Origin: CAZZNQ01 sp964655775
GTDB taxonomy: Bacteria; Planctomycetota; Brocadiia; SM23-32
DNA: 64,000 nt
Reading direction: 5' to 3'
Assembly (NCBI GenBank): GCA_964655775.1
Contig: CAZZNQ010000008.1
Span: 4,851-68,850 of the forward strand
Part shown: in pieces, positions 54,692 to 63,657 of the stretch
How positions within the stretch are numbered: position 1 is the stretch's first letter
Layout of the letters: each line of letters opens with the position of its first letter
The notes under the pieces: model-generated
What the model was told of the DNA's origin: nothing
The model's input: only the letters and a program-made list of their open reading frames with translations
Database searches by the model: none
Made by a program: the position numbers and the translations under genes

Positions 54692-57013
54692 TTGAAACTC
54701 ACCCGGACAGTGTTGCTTCTGCTTCTGGTTCTTTTCTTCGCCGTGTTCCTCTTCTTCCCGCTGGCATATTCCTGCCGCGCAGCCTTCTTTGACGGATCGT
54801 GGCTGCTTGCATCGGGCGACGTACGGGACTGGCCGTCGTTCGCCCGTGCGCTGTCGGAACCGGATCGCTCCCCTACTGCTGCTGCGTTCTGGGAGGATCT
54901 CTCCGAGGAGGAGAAGAACGCTGCCCATGCCGTCGCGGAGGGCGAACAGGACGCCGTCGAAGCGTTCCAGGCATCGGTCAACGGCCTTTTGGATTCTCCC
55001 GATCTGCTTTCGGTCGACCTCCTTGCGGGACTCGGGCTCGGGAAGGATGGCCTGCGGCTGCTTGAGAAGCGCCGGCAACACCTGTCGGCTGAGGCGGTCC
55101 AGGCTGATGTCGAGGAGATCTCCGAGCGGTTCAGTTCACTGGCGGCGGAGGAAGGCGCTTCTGTCCCCGCGGAGTTTCAGGAGGACCTTAGTCAGCTGGA
55201 GGTACTCCTGGGGCTGGATGGCCCGGGCGGGGCCCCGGGTGGCTCAATCGCGGAACGGCTTGCTGCGGCGGAACAGACCGCCTCCAGCCGGGCTTCGTCG
55301 AATCCCTTTACCGAGAAGGACGCGGAGAAGCTCAACCGCAAGGCGCTGGAGGCGGCGTTCCCCGAGACTATCCGCCCTTTGCGCGGTGCCCACGGTCACT
55401 TCACGCTCGTCTTCTTCAAGTACCTCTATACAGACGCTTTGACGCGACAGGCAATTGTTAATAGCTTTGCCATCGGCTGCCTGGTGACGCTGTTCGCCGC
55501 AGCCATCGCAATGCCATTGGCGATGATGATCGTTCGTTATCGTTTCCCGGGAAAGAGCCTGCTGACGGCCCTCCTGCTGGTGCCGATGATAATGCCGCCG
55601 TTCGTCGGCGCCATTGGTATGCGTCAGTTCCTGGCACGGTTTGGCTCGGTGAACCTGCTGCTGATGGACCTGGGCTTGCTGGATTCGCCGATCGACTGGC
55701 TGGGCGGGGCGCGCTTCTGGGGCGTGATCATAATGGAAGTGCTGCACCTCTACCCCATCATGTACCTGAACTTCGCGGCCGCGTTGGCGAACGTGGATCC
55801 GTCGCTCGAAGAGGCGGCCGTGAACATGGGTTCCAGCGGCTTCCGTCTCTTCCGCAAGATAACGCTTCCTCTCATGATGCCCGGCCTCTTCGCCGGGTCG
55901 GTGCTGGTCTTCATCTGGGCGTTCACGGACCTGGGCACGCCGCTGATCTTCGGCTACGAACGGGTGGTGCCGGTGCAAATATTCAACCAGGTCACCGAGT
56001 TGACGGCCAACCCGAAGGGCTACGCACTGGTCGTCGGCGTGCTTATGATGACGCTGCTGGTATTCCTCACCGCAAAGCGATTCTTCGGGGTGCGAAGCTA
56101 CCAGTCGCTCAGCAAGGGCCGGATCGCCGGATCCGAGAAGCGCGTCGGCCTTCTGGGAACGATCCTGATCGTCGGGTTCATCGTGTCGGTAGTCGCGGCG
56201 GCCTGTCTGCCCCATCTGTCCGTGGTGCTGAGTTCACTGAAGCAGCGTTGGTTCATGACGGTGTTGCCTACGGAGTACACGTTGACCCACTTCGAGGATG
56301 CCCTGGGGCACCATCTCACGCTTCCCAGCATATATAACAGCATCCGCTACAGCTCGCTGAGCACATTGCTGGATCTGGTGCTCGGGATACTCATCGCGTA
56401 TCTCCTGGTCCGGCATTCGTTCCGGGGCGCCAACCTGCTTGATGCTGTGGTGATGCTGCCGCTGGCCGTCCCGGGACTGGTTCTGGCATTCGGGTATGTC
56501 GCGGCATTCTCGGAACTGCCCATCGACCCGGACCAGAACTGGCTGATCAGGTGGCTCCAGACAGCCCGGAACCAACTCGACCCCCGGGAGAACCCCGTTC
56601 CCCTGCTGGTCATTGCCTATGGAGTGCGCCGTCTTCCCTACATGGTCAGGGCGGCCTACGCGGGCTTCCAGCAGGTAGATGTGGAACTGGAGGAAGCGGC
56701 CGTGAACCTGGGCTCACCGCCTCTCTGGGCTATGACGCGTATCACCGTTCCTCTAGTGAGCGCCAACCTCATCGCGGGCGGCATCCTGGCCTTCTCGTTC
56801 GCGATGCTGGAGGTTAGCGACAGCCTGATATTGGCCATGAAGGAGCAGTTCTACCCGATCACCAAGGCGATCTACAGCTTGGTGTCGCGCATCGAAGACG
56901 GTGCTTACATCGCCAGCGCCCTCGGCGTCTGGGCGATGGTGTTCCTCGGACTGTCGCTGCTGACCGCCAGCGTGCTGCTGGGACGCAGAATGGGCCAGCT
57001 TTTCCGGGTCTGA
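54692..57013 (+). CDS. Iron(III)-type ABC permease, double length, with N-terminal insertion
   Basis: 773 residues from TTG 54692, supported by GAGGTG just upstream. The fused two-domain permease of FbpB/ThiP type is visible, with two coupling loops (LEEAAVNMGSSGFRLFRKITLP in the first half and LEEAAVNLGSPPLWAMTRITVP in the second). Unlike classical FbpB (about 500-690) the first helix (residues 5-30) is followed by about 200 extracytoplasmic residues, acidic and helical, before the second helix (FAIGCLVTLFAAAIAMPLAMM). The role of that domain is unknown; it may dock the binding protein. Confidence 0.85.
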   Translation: MKLTRTVLLLLLVLFFAVFLFFPLAYSCRAAFFDGSWLLASGDVRDWPSFARALSEPDRSPTAAAFWEDLSEEEKNAAHAVAEGEQDAVEAFQASVNGLLDSPDLLSVDLLAGLGLGKDGLRLLEKRRQHLSAEAVQADVEEISERFSSLAAEEGASVPAEFQEDLSQLEVLLGLDGPGGAPGGSIAERLAAAEQTASSRASSNPFTEKDAEKLNRKALEAAFPETIRPLRGAHGHFTLVFFKYLYTDALTRQAIVNSFAIGCLVTLFAAAIAMPLAMMIVRYRFPGKSLLTALLLVPMIMPPFVGAIGMRQFLARFGSVNLLLMDLGLLDSPIDWLGGARFWGVIIMEVLHLYPIMYLNFAAALANVDPSLEEAAVNMGSSGFRLFRKITLPLMMPGLFAGSVLVFIWAFTDLGTPLIFGYERVVPVQIFNQVTELTANPKGYALVVGVLMMTLLVFLTAKRFFGVRSYQSLSKGRIAGSEKRVGLLGTILIVGFIVSVVAAACLPHLSVVLSSLKQRWFMTVLPTEYTLTHFEDALGHHLTLPSIYNSIRYSSLSTLLDLVLGILIAYLLVRHSFRGANLLDAVVMLPLAVPGLVLAFGYVAAFSELPIDPDQNWLIRWLQTARNQLDPRENPVPLLVIAYGVRRLPYMVRAAYAGFQQVDVELEEAAVNLGSPPLWAMTRITVPLVSANLIAGGILAFSFAMLEVSDSLILAMKEQFYPITKAIYSLVSRIEDGAYIASALGVWAMVFLGLSLLTASVLLGRRMGQLFRV

Positions 57014-57110
57014 GCAAAGGCCCCCCTCTTAGCCGTCCTTTGACCCGGTGCCGCCCTGCCGGTACTCTGTTGCACATTCAGCAATTCAGTTTGCCCGCCA
57101 AGGATGCCAG

Positions 57111-57518
57111 ATGAGAGAAGCGGACGCCAAGACCCGGTATGCTCTGGCAGCAGCACTTGACCTCGCCGAGCACTACGCCCCCGAGGAGCCCGTCAAACTT
57201 CAGGCGATTGCGGCACGAACGCATGCACCAGCCAACTACCTGGTGCAGATTCTCCTGCGCCTAAAGCGCGGGGCCCTCGTGAACAGCACGCGCGGCGCGC
57301 AGGGCGGCTACTGGCTTATGAGGCGCCCGGAGCTTATCAGCGTCGCAGAGATCATTGCGGCCCTCAGCGATGATCACGGGACAGGCGTCGCCTCGGATGC
57401 GTCTCCGTACGACGGGGCCATCGAAGCACTGTGGGTGAAGGCGGAGAGGCAACGCGAAGCCGTGCTGGCAGGCACTTCCCTCGCCGACCTGCTGCGCGAG
57501 ACGCAGTCGGAGGGCTGA
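57111..57518 (+). CDS. Rrf2-family transcriptional regulator lacking the cysteine cluster
   Basis: 135 residues from ATG 57111. A winged helix of Rrf2 type: TRYALAAALDLAEHYAPE, VKLQAIAARTHAPANYLVQI (recognition helix), then LVNSTRGAQGGYWLMRRPELI (wing), which is the classic family pattern. The IscR/RsrR-type three-cysteine [Fe-S] site is missing: no cysteine occurs in the C-terminal half. It follows the iron-type importer by 97 bp on the same strand and could regulate it, sensing something other than a cluster. Confidence 0.85.
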   Translation: MREADAKTRYALAAALDLAEHYAPEEPVKLQAIAARTHAPANYLVQILLRLKRGALVNSTRGAQGGYWLMRRPELISVAEIIAALSDDHGTGVASDASPYDGAIEALWVKAERQREAVLAGTSLADLLRETQSEG

Positions 57519-57521
57519 GTC

Positions 57522-58391
57522 TTACCTGACTTTTTGCGCCACGACCCCCTCGACCACACGGCGGGTGCGCTTGAATCCGGCCCCCTGAAGTCGGCGGATC
57601 ACGCCGCCGGCGTAGTCGCGACCAGTTCGGCCGCCGGGCGCGCCGACATAGTGGTACAGGACGCCGCCGCGTTGGAGGACTCGCGCAAACTGCCGGTACA
57701 GACCCGCCGAATACAGCTCCCCGGCCTGGAAGACCGTCGGCGGATCGTGGAATATGCAGCCGTAGACGCCGGGCCGGGAGGCTCGCACGTGCTCGCGCAA
57801 GTCTTGCGGAACGATCCCGATCCGGTCCGACGCGAAGAGCCGTTCAGACCAGGGATTGAGTGCCGCAACAGCCAGCACGTTGTCGTCGGCCTCGCAAGTG
57901 GTGACTTTCCCTGCCCTGCGCTCACAGAGCAACTGGGCGCTGTAGCCCAGGCCGCAGCACGTGTCCAGGCAGGCACCGCGGAAGCGCGGTACCGAGGCCA
58001 CCTTGTCCCTCGTGTAGGTCCACGGGTCCTTCCGGACAATGGAGTGCATGGTGGCGCCATTGATGACAATGGTCGGCGCATCATCCTCCCGGGCCTGGTA
58101 CAGTTTGTAGTATTTCCTCGTGCGTTCGCTGTACCGGTAGACCTTCTCCGGCTCCCCTGGTTCCAAAGAAATGCAGTCCTCGGGTTCCGAGAAGGCGGCG
58201 GCAAGAGCTTGCTTTGATACTTTGAGATCGCCGGGCAGGATCACGCTCGCCGAATCGCAGGTCACCTCGGCCGTGCTACGGCCCAGGTCAAGGCTGACCT
58301 CAAGCCGTCCCGGTGGCGCCCGCAGGATTCTGTTAGCGGTCCAGCCCGAGACCACGGGTGCGCCGCGAAACTCAGGTACTCGCTCTGCCAT
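57522..58391 (-). CDS. Class I SAM-dependent methyltransferase
   Basis: 289 residues. Methyltransferase fold from about 125 on: motif I ACLDTCCGLGYSAQLL, a VTTCEADDNVLAVAALNP strand for the SAM ribose, and motif IV CIFHDPPTVFQAGELY. DPPT resembles the DPPY of N6-adenine enzymes, but the N-terminal 120 residues (SLDLGRSTAEVTCDS, KYYKLYQAREDD) are not of that type. Related archaeal and bacterial proteins remain uncharacterised. A convergent Rrf2 gene ends three bases away. Confidence 0.7.
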   Translation of the reverse strand: MAERVPEFRGAPVVSGWTANRILRAPPGRLEVSLDLGRSTAEVTCDSASVILPGDLKVSKQALAAAFSEPEDCISLEPGEPEKVYRYSERTRKYYKLYQAREDDAPTIVINGATMHSIVRKDPWTYTRDKVASVPRFRGACLDTCCGLGYSAQLLCERRAGKVTTCEADDNVLAVAALNPWSERLFASDRIGIVPQDLREHVRASRPGVYGCIFHDPPTVFQAGELYSAGLYRQFARVLQRGGVLYHYVGAPGGRTGRDYAGGVIRRLQGAGFKRTRRVVEGVVAQKVR

Positions 58392-58402
58392 GTCCGTCCC
58401 CC

Positions 58403-59125
58403 CTACTCGGCGGGCAGACGGTCCGCCAGCGCATCCGTCTGGGCCGCAACCACGTCACGGATGCCCGCCTGCGCCAGTTCGAGCATCTCCGCATGCTGAG
58501 CGGGGCTGAATGGCATCCGCTCGGCGGTGCCCTGCACTTCGACGTAGTCGCCGGTGTGAGTCGCTACGACGTTCATGTCCACCTGAGCGGTGCGGTCTTC
58601 GTCCGCGCAGAGGTCCACCACCGCCGTTCCGTCCACGATGCCGACGCTGATGGCGGCGATCCGGTGGATGAGGGGCATGCAGTCGATGGTCTCCTCCTGC
58701 CTGAGGCCCCAGAGGGCGTCCACCAACGCGACGAATCCTCCACTCACCGCGGCCGTTCGTGTCCCGCCGTCCGCCTGTATGACGGTGCAGTCGATCCAAA
58801 TGGTCTTGCCCGGAAATCGATGCAGGTCGACCGCTGAGCGAAGCGAACGGCCGATCAGTCGCTGGATCTCCGAGGCCCGGCCGCCGGGCGCGCCCTGGAT
58901 GCTGCGCCTCTCCGGATTGGCGCTGGGGAGCATACTGTACTCCGCGGTTACCCATCCCATGTTCGACCCCAGGCAGTGCCGGGGCACCCTCGACTCTACC
59001 ATGGCGCTGCACAGAACTATCGTCTTGCCCGTTTCTATCAGCACTGAGCCCGGTGCATAGCAGGTGTACTCCCTCTGAATTGTCACTGGTCGAGTTTCCT
59101 CGAGCAACCTTCCGTCGATTCTCAC
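58403..59125 (-). CDS. rph: Ribonuclease PH
   Basis: 240 residues, full-length. RNase PH trims tRNA 3' ends with phosphate. Motifs: TCYAPGSVLIETGKT, SMLPSANPERRSIQG, LIGRSLRSAVDLHRF and DCTVIQADGGTRTAAVSG with the phosphate-binding arginines. Start ATG 59125. It is upstream of the methyltransferase by 11 bp and probably co-transcribed with it. Confidence 0.95.
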   Translation of the reverse strand: MRIDGRLLEETRPVTIQREYTCYAPGSVLIETGKTIVLCSAMVESRVPRHCLGSNMGWVTAEYSMLPSANPERRSIQGAPGGRASEIQRLIGRSLRSAVDLHRFPGKTIWIDCTVIQADGGTRTAAVSGGFVALVDALWGLRQEETIDCMPLIHRIAAISVGIVDGTAVVDLCADEDRTAQVDMNVVATHTGDYVEVQGTAERMPFSPAQHAEMLELAQAGIRDVVAAQTDALADRLPAE

Positions 59126-59179
59126 GGCCTATCCTCCCTGGTTGTATGACTGCCTGGTGATGTTGCGCTCCATGTCGGC

Positions 59180-60683
59180 TCAGTCGGCTGTGGTTTGCTC
59201 CAATGTGTCCAGCAGGCGTGCCGTGCGGTCCGGGTCGGGCCGGAATTGGAGCGTCTTGGCCTGCGCGTAGTTCACGGCGCCAGGTGGCGCACCCTTCATC
59301 TTCCTCAGGTACTTGCGTTGGGTGTGCGTTACCTGTGCGAAATCCGTCCCCCGCAACTTGGAGAAGTGCACCGCCAGATGCGCGGCATCCAGCAGGGCCT
59401 GGCTGGATACGCTGCCCTCCGACGACGAGCGGATCACGACGTGCGAACCCGCAAAGCCCAGGACGTGCAGCCATTCGTCGTCGGCGCGGGCGATGCCGAA
59501 CGTCAACCGGTCGTTCTCGCGTTCGTTGCGGGCCACAAGAACCCGGAAACCGTCGCTGGATGTGAAAGCCCTGGGCCCCTTGGCCGATGTCTTTCGACCG
59601 TCTTTGGGGGTGCGAGCCGGCTTTGGCAACAGTCGATTCGCCTTGGTTTGCAGGGCCGCCAGATCCTCGCCGGATTCCGCGGCCTCGGCATCCTGAGCCA
59701 GCCGCTCCAACTCGCCCGCTTTGCTCTGCGCTTCTTGGAGCTCCTCCTGCAGCTTCGGGACCGCCGCCTGGGCCTTCTTGTATCGCTTGAAGATCCGGGC
59801 CAGGTTCTCCTCGGGCGTAAGCCGGGCGTCCAGCTCTATAGTGACGGTCGGCTGGTTCGGGTCAAAGAGATCCACCGTCTTCACTTCCGACTGCCCTCTG
59901 TGAACCTCCGGCAACGCGATCTTCAGCAGCTCCCCCCTTCTGCGGATCGACTTTGCGTCTTCCGCTGCGGTCAGCCGGGCGCGGAGTCTCTTCAGCCTCT
60001 TTCGCTCTCGAGACAAGGCCCGGCGGGTCGATTTCACCAGGGCAGCCCGGGTCGTCTCGAACTCCTGCTGCGCTTCCTCTCTGGCGTAGTGACTTTGTAC
60101 GGCACGGCTCAAGGCAAGGGGATCGCGAGTGCCGGCGTAGTCCTCAAACCGATCCTCCATGGCGCTCTCGGGCAGTCGCGCTGGAGGAGCAAGGGGCACG
60201 TAGTCTGCACCCGGCACCGCCGTGCGTCTCTGCGAANNNNNNNNNNTCCTCGCGCCGCAAAACAGCGATGATCCGGTCCTCATCGTCGAGCAACATGAGG
60301 TTGCTGCCGATGCCCGTAAGTTCCGCCACCAGGGCGCACTTGCGCGGCCGCAGCAGGCTGTCGCGTTCGATGCATCGGATGGCCACGACTCGGTCCCGGC
60401 TCTGCTGGATCATTCCCTGGATCACGGCGCCGGTGAGGTGCTGCCGCGCCACGTTGCCGAAGCCGCCAGGCGGAACACGTGTGTTGGGACGCCGCGTCAG
60501 CAGATGCAGCCGGCTGAATTCCGGATGCACGTCCAGTAGCAGCCAGTATCGCTCCCCTTCCCGCCTGATGCTCAACACCAGGCGATGTTCCTCCGGCTGA
60601 TCAATCCTCTCGATTCGGCCTCCCTCAACGCGGGGTGCGATGTCGGCGACCAGTTCTGTGAGCTCGGCAAGCGAAAGGCTCAT
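59180..60683 (-). CDS. rqcH: RqcH/NFACT-family protein, interrupted by an assembly gap
   Basis: The N-terminal part (from ATG 60683, MSLSLAELTELVADIAP) carries the NFACT-N domain: RIERIDQPEEHRLVLS, LLDVHPEFSRLHLLTR, PPGGFGNVARQHLTGA. The sequence then reaches a run of 10 N (60237-60246); the frame differs on the other side. The C-terminal part has coiled coil (EEAQQEFETTRAALVKSTRR, 60100-59800 region) and the NFACT-R domain (DGFRVLVARNERENDRLTF, ADDEWLHVLGFAGSHVVIR, AVNYAQAKTLQFRP). RqcH recruits Ala-tRNA to obstructed 50S subunits for alanine tailing. About half of the sequence between the two parts may be missing at the gap. Confidence 0.85.
60237..60246. other. Assembly gap (10 N)
   Basis: Ten undetermined bases inside rqcH. 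Adjacent reading frames do not line up across it, so its true size is unknown. Confidence 0.99.
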
Positions 60684-60918
60684 GGCCGATGGTGCTCGCT
60701 TGGGGGACACGGCTGGAGAGCGGACCATGCAGTATACGAGAGCGTCAGGCGCTCGTCCAACGTGAACTACTCCGTCAGAAGGTGCAGAACACCCTTAGAG
60801 GCACGCCAATCGGCGATTGACAGGTGGTGGGCGTCGCAGTATCATGGTGTTTTGTGTAGGTGTTCCAGCCTTTCTTCACTTCCGGCCCTTTGCGACGGCC
60901 GGATCAGCTTTGGGAGAC

Positions 60919-61158
60919 ATGCCTCCAGTGGCGCGTAGGAGACGAAGGGACAGAAGGCCCGCCCGTGACCGGTGTCGGTTCTGCCGCGAGAAGACGGAGT
61001 TCGTAAGCTACAAGGATACGGACAACCTGCAGCGACTCATGTCCGGCGAGGCCGCCATATTCAGCCGCAAACGGTCGGGCAATTGCTCACGGCATCAGCG
61101 CATGGTGAAGCAGGCCATCAAGAGGGCCCGCTACCTCGCCCTGCTTCCCTATCTGTGA
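60919..61158 (+). CDS. rpsR: Ribosomal protein bS18, zinc-ribbon form
   Basis: 79 residues from ATG 60919; the frame is open upstream, but the bS18 match begins at PARDRCRFC and GGGAG precedes this start. Sequence marks: CRFCREKTEF, VSYKDTDNLQRLMS, KRSGNCSRHQR and VKQAIKRARYLALLPY. The C19-C22-C56-H59 ligands make this the zinc-binding (C+) variant; many bacteria carry a Cys-less version. It stands alone here, not beside rpsF and rplI as in the usual operon. Confidence 0.92.
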   Translation: MPPVARRRRRDRRPARDRCRFCREKTEFVSYKDTDNLQRLMSGEAAIFSRKRSGNCSRHQRMVKQAIKRARYLALLPYL

Positions 61159-61424
61159 GCCCTCTTGCCCTCCGCCCGGTGGGCACGTTCACAGTTTCGT
61201 ACACCGTCTTGCCATAGTTTCTCTGCTCAGCGTCTCCGTCCGCGTGCAGCGGTCCACGCAGGTGCGGCAGAACGCCCCCTGAAGGGCGGGCGCACGCCTG
61301 TTTCCCGTTGACTTGCCGACCTTCCTGCTCAATAATACTGCCCGAACGGCGTCCGGCTTCAGCCCGTGCGGCCAGCCAGGGAAGTCCTGTTGAGGGGCGC
61401 CGTCCCCATTAGCCGGTAGGCGAG
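61159..61424. other. Intergenic region after rpsR
   Basis: 266 bp with no gene that I can support. A short stem CGCCC/GGGCG (61273-61288) is present without a T-run. Confidence 0.4.
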
Positions 61425-62471
61425 GTGACGGCAGTGTTGGACGGATGCTACACCGCAATTGTTACTCCCACGAAGGGAGACCGCGGCTCGGAAGTCGACT
61501 ACGACGCATTGCACCAACTGGTGGACTTCCAGGTGCAGGCCGGGGTAAGCGGCATACTGGCGATGGGCACCACGGGCGAGAGCCCCACTCTGGACATGAC
61601 CGAGCATGGCCTGGTTATCGAGCGCGTGCATGGGTTCTGCGCAGACCGATGTGACGTCATCGCCGGAACCGGCTCGAACTGCACCGCCGAGTGCTACAAG
61701 ATCACCCGCCATGCTGCGGAATGCGGCTTAGGCAAGGCGTTGCTTGTCGAACCCTACTACAACGGCCCCAGTTCCCTGGAGATACGTCGGGAGTACATGG
61801 AGCCCGTTGCCCGAGCCTTCCCCGACATGCAGTTCATCCCCTACGTTATTCCGGGGCGCAGCGGCACTCAATTGCTCCCGGAAGACCTGGCCCTACTGCG
61901 GGATGATTGCCCCAACATCGTCGCCGTGAAGGAAGCCAGCGGCAGCCTGCAGAACATGCGCAGGACGCGCGAGGTCTGCGGCGGCGAGTTCCGAATTCTC
62001 AGCGGCGACGATCCCTTGACGGCAGAGATGATGAAGGACGAAACTATCGGCGCGTGCGGGACCGTCAGCGTCGTGTCGAATGTTGCGCCCGCCGCCGTTC
62101 AGAAAATGGTCACCGCTTATCTGGGGGGGCGCACGGAGGAGGGCGACCGGCTGGCGGCCACCCTTGAGCCTCTGTGCGGGATAGTGACGGTGAAAACGCA
62201 GGAGGAATCGCCTTACGGCCCGCGGGCGTGCAAGGCGCGCAATCCCCTGCCCATTAAGACGCTCATGGCCGTTCTCGGCATGCCCGTTGGGCCACCGCGC
62301 CAACCCTTGGGGCGGATGACCAGGGCGGGCATGGCAGTGCTGATGGAAGCCGCGCTCGGGGTATGGAAGAACAACCCGGAAGTGCTCTCCCCCATAGAGG
62401 AAGCATTTGGAGTTGACATTGAAGAACGCCTTGGCGAACCGGAGTACCGGCGGGCCTTGATCTACGACTAG
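61425..62471 (+). CDS. Dihydrodipicolinate synthase/N-acetylneuraminate lyase-family enzyme
   Basis: 348 residues from GTG 61425. Class I aldolase barrel with family residues in place: GTTGESPT (48-55), PYVIPGRSG with Tyr140, and the Schiff-base lysine VAVKEASG (K169). The C-terminus is about 50 residues longer than DapA of E. coli (292), with a segment ACKARNPLPIKTLMAVLG matching the usual DapA helix before the extension (LGVWKNNPEVLSPIEEAFG). It could be DapA or another NAL-family aldolase. dapB is 26 kb away. Confidence 0.8.
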   Translation: MTAVLDGCYTAIVTPTKGDRGSEVDYDALHQLVDFQVQAGVSGILAMGTTGESPTLDMTEHGLVIERVHGFCADRCDVIAGTGSNCTAECYKITRHAAECGLGKALLVEPYYNGPSSLEIRREYMEPVARAFPDMQFIPYVIPGRSGTQLLPEDLALLRDDCPNIVAVKEASGSLQNMRRTREVCGGEFRILSGDDPLTAEMMKDETIGACGTVSVVSNVAPAAVQKMVTAYLGGRTEEGDRLAATLEPLCGIVTVKTQEESPYGPRACKARNPLPIKTLMAVLGMPVGPPRQPLGRMTRAGMAVLMEAALGVWKNNPEVLSPIEEAFGVDIEERLGEPEYRRALIYD

Positions 62472-62533
62472 CACCGATCGGCCTCGATGGACTCTACCCC
62501 CAAGGTTGCCGTGCGGCAGAAAGGTGGTCTAAG

Positions 62534-63637
62534 ATGGCAGACGAGGCGCAAGGCATCAAGCTGGACCTGCTCTTTAACCGAATGCCGGAGTTGCAGGCGA
62601 GCGATCTGCACCTGAAGGCCGGCAATCCGCCGATTTATCGAGTGCGAAGCAATCTGCAGCGCACCCAGGGGCAGCCACTGACCGAAAAGCAAGTGGAGTC
62701 GCTGGTCGAAGAGTGGCTGGGTAAAGAGAGAATGGCCGAGTTGCATGAGAAAGGCAGCCTCGACCTGGGCCACGATTTCCAGCGCGGCCGCGTGCGTGTG
62801 AATGTGTTCTTGCAGCGCGGGAAGATAAGCCTGGCAGCGCGCCTTGTGAATGAAGACATTCCCAGTCTGGAAGAACTGCACCTGCCCTCTGCAATCGGCA
62901 AGGTCTCCGATGTGCGCCAGGGTCTGGTCCTGGTCTGCGGGGTAACCGGCTCGGGCAAGTCGACCACGCTTGCCAGTGTGCTGGACATGATAAACCGCAA
63001 GCACCGCTACCACATCCTCACCATCGAAGATCCGATCGAGTATCTGCATCGAGACGCAAACTCCATCGTGAACCAACGCGAGATCGGGCTGGACTGTACC
63101 TCGTGGGCGGACGCGTTGCGTGCGGCTGTGCGCGAGGACCCGGACGTGATTCTGGTAGGCGAGATGCGCGACCATGAAACGTTCCAGGCGGGCCTTATCG
63201 CCGCGGAGACGGGCCATCTGGTCTTCGGTACGCTGCACACGTCCAGTGCATCCAGCACTGTGGGCCGTATCCTGGACCTGTTCCCACCGGACAAGCATAA
63301 TCTGATTCGCCAGAGCCTGGGCTTCAACCTCCAGGCCGTCATATGCCAGAAGCTGGTTCCTTCCTTCCGCGAAGATGTCAATGTGGTGCCGGTGATCGAA
63401 CTGATGTTTATGAATCCGTCTATTGAGAAAGCTATCGTGGAAGGAGACGACGCGCGGATCGCCGACCTGATCGCCGTCGGCCGCGATGAGGGCATGCAGT
63501 CTTGGACGGATTCCTTCGTCTCGATGATCCGCAACGGTTTCATAGAGAAGAAGGTTGCCATGCAGTATGCACCGAACAAGGACGCACTGGACATGGCGCT
63601 GAAGGGAATCGGAGTCGCGCAACGCTCGATCGGCTAA
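62534..63637 (+). CDS. pilT: PilT-type retraction ATPase
   Basis: 367 residues, start ATG 62534. N-terminal PAS-like part (ASDLHLKAGNPPIYRVRS, the classic PilT start), Walker A GVTGSGKST (136-144), the Asp box ILTIEDPIEYLH, Walker B DVILVGEMRD, HLVFGTLHTSSA (His box) and the C-terminal helix region. PilT depolymerises type IV pili for twitching and DNA uptake. The AIRNLIRE motif of canonical PilT is not clearly present (TDSFVSMIRNGFI is the nearest). It is followed at 20 bp by a small membrane protein gene, which may be part of a pilus cluster beyond the window. Confidence 0.9.
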   Translation: MADEAQGIKLDLLFNRMPELQASDLHLKAGNPPIYRVRSNLQRTQGQPLTEKQVESLVEEWLGKERMAELHEKGSLDLGHDFQRGRVRVNVFLQRGKISLAARLVNEDIPSLEELHLPSAIGKVSDVRQGLVLVCGVTGSGKSTTLASVLDMINRKHRYHILTIEDPIEYLHRDANSIVNQREIGLDCTSWADALRAAVREDPDVILVGEMRDHETFQAGLIAAETGHLVFGTLHTSSASSTVGRILDLFPPDKHNLIRQSLGFNLQAVICQKLVPSFREDVNVVPVIELMFMNPSIEKAIVEGDDARIADLIAVGRDEGMQSWTDSFVSMIRNGFIEKKVAMQYAPNKDALDMALKGIGVAQRSIG

Positions 63638-63657
63638 TGGTGAATGGGTTAACGTGC

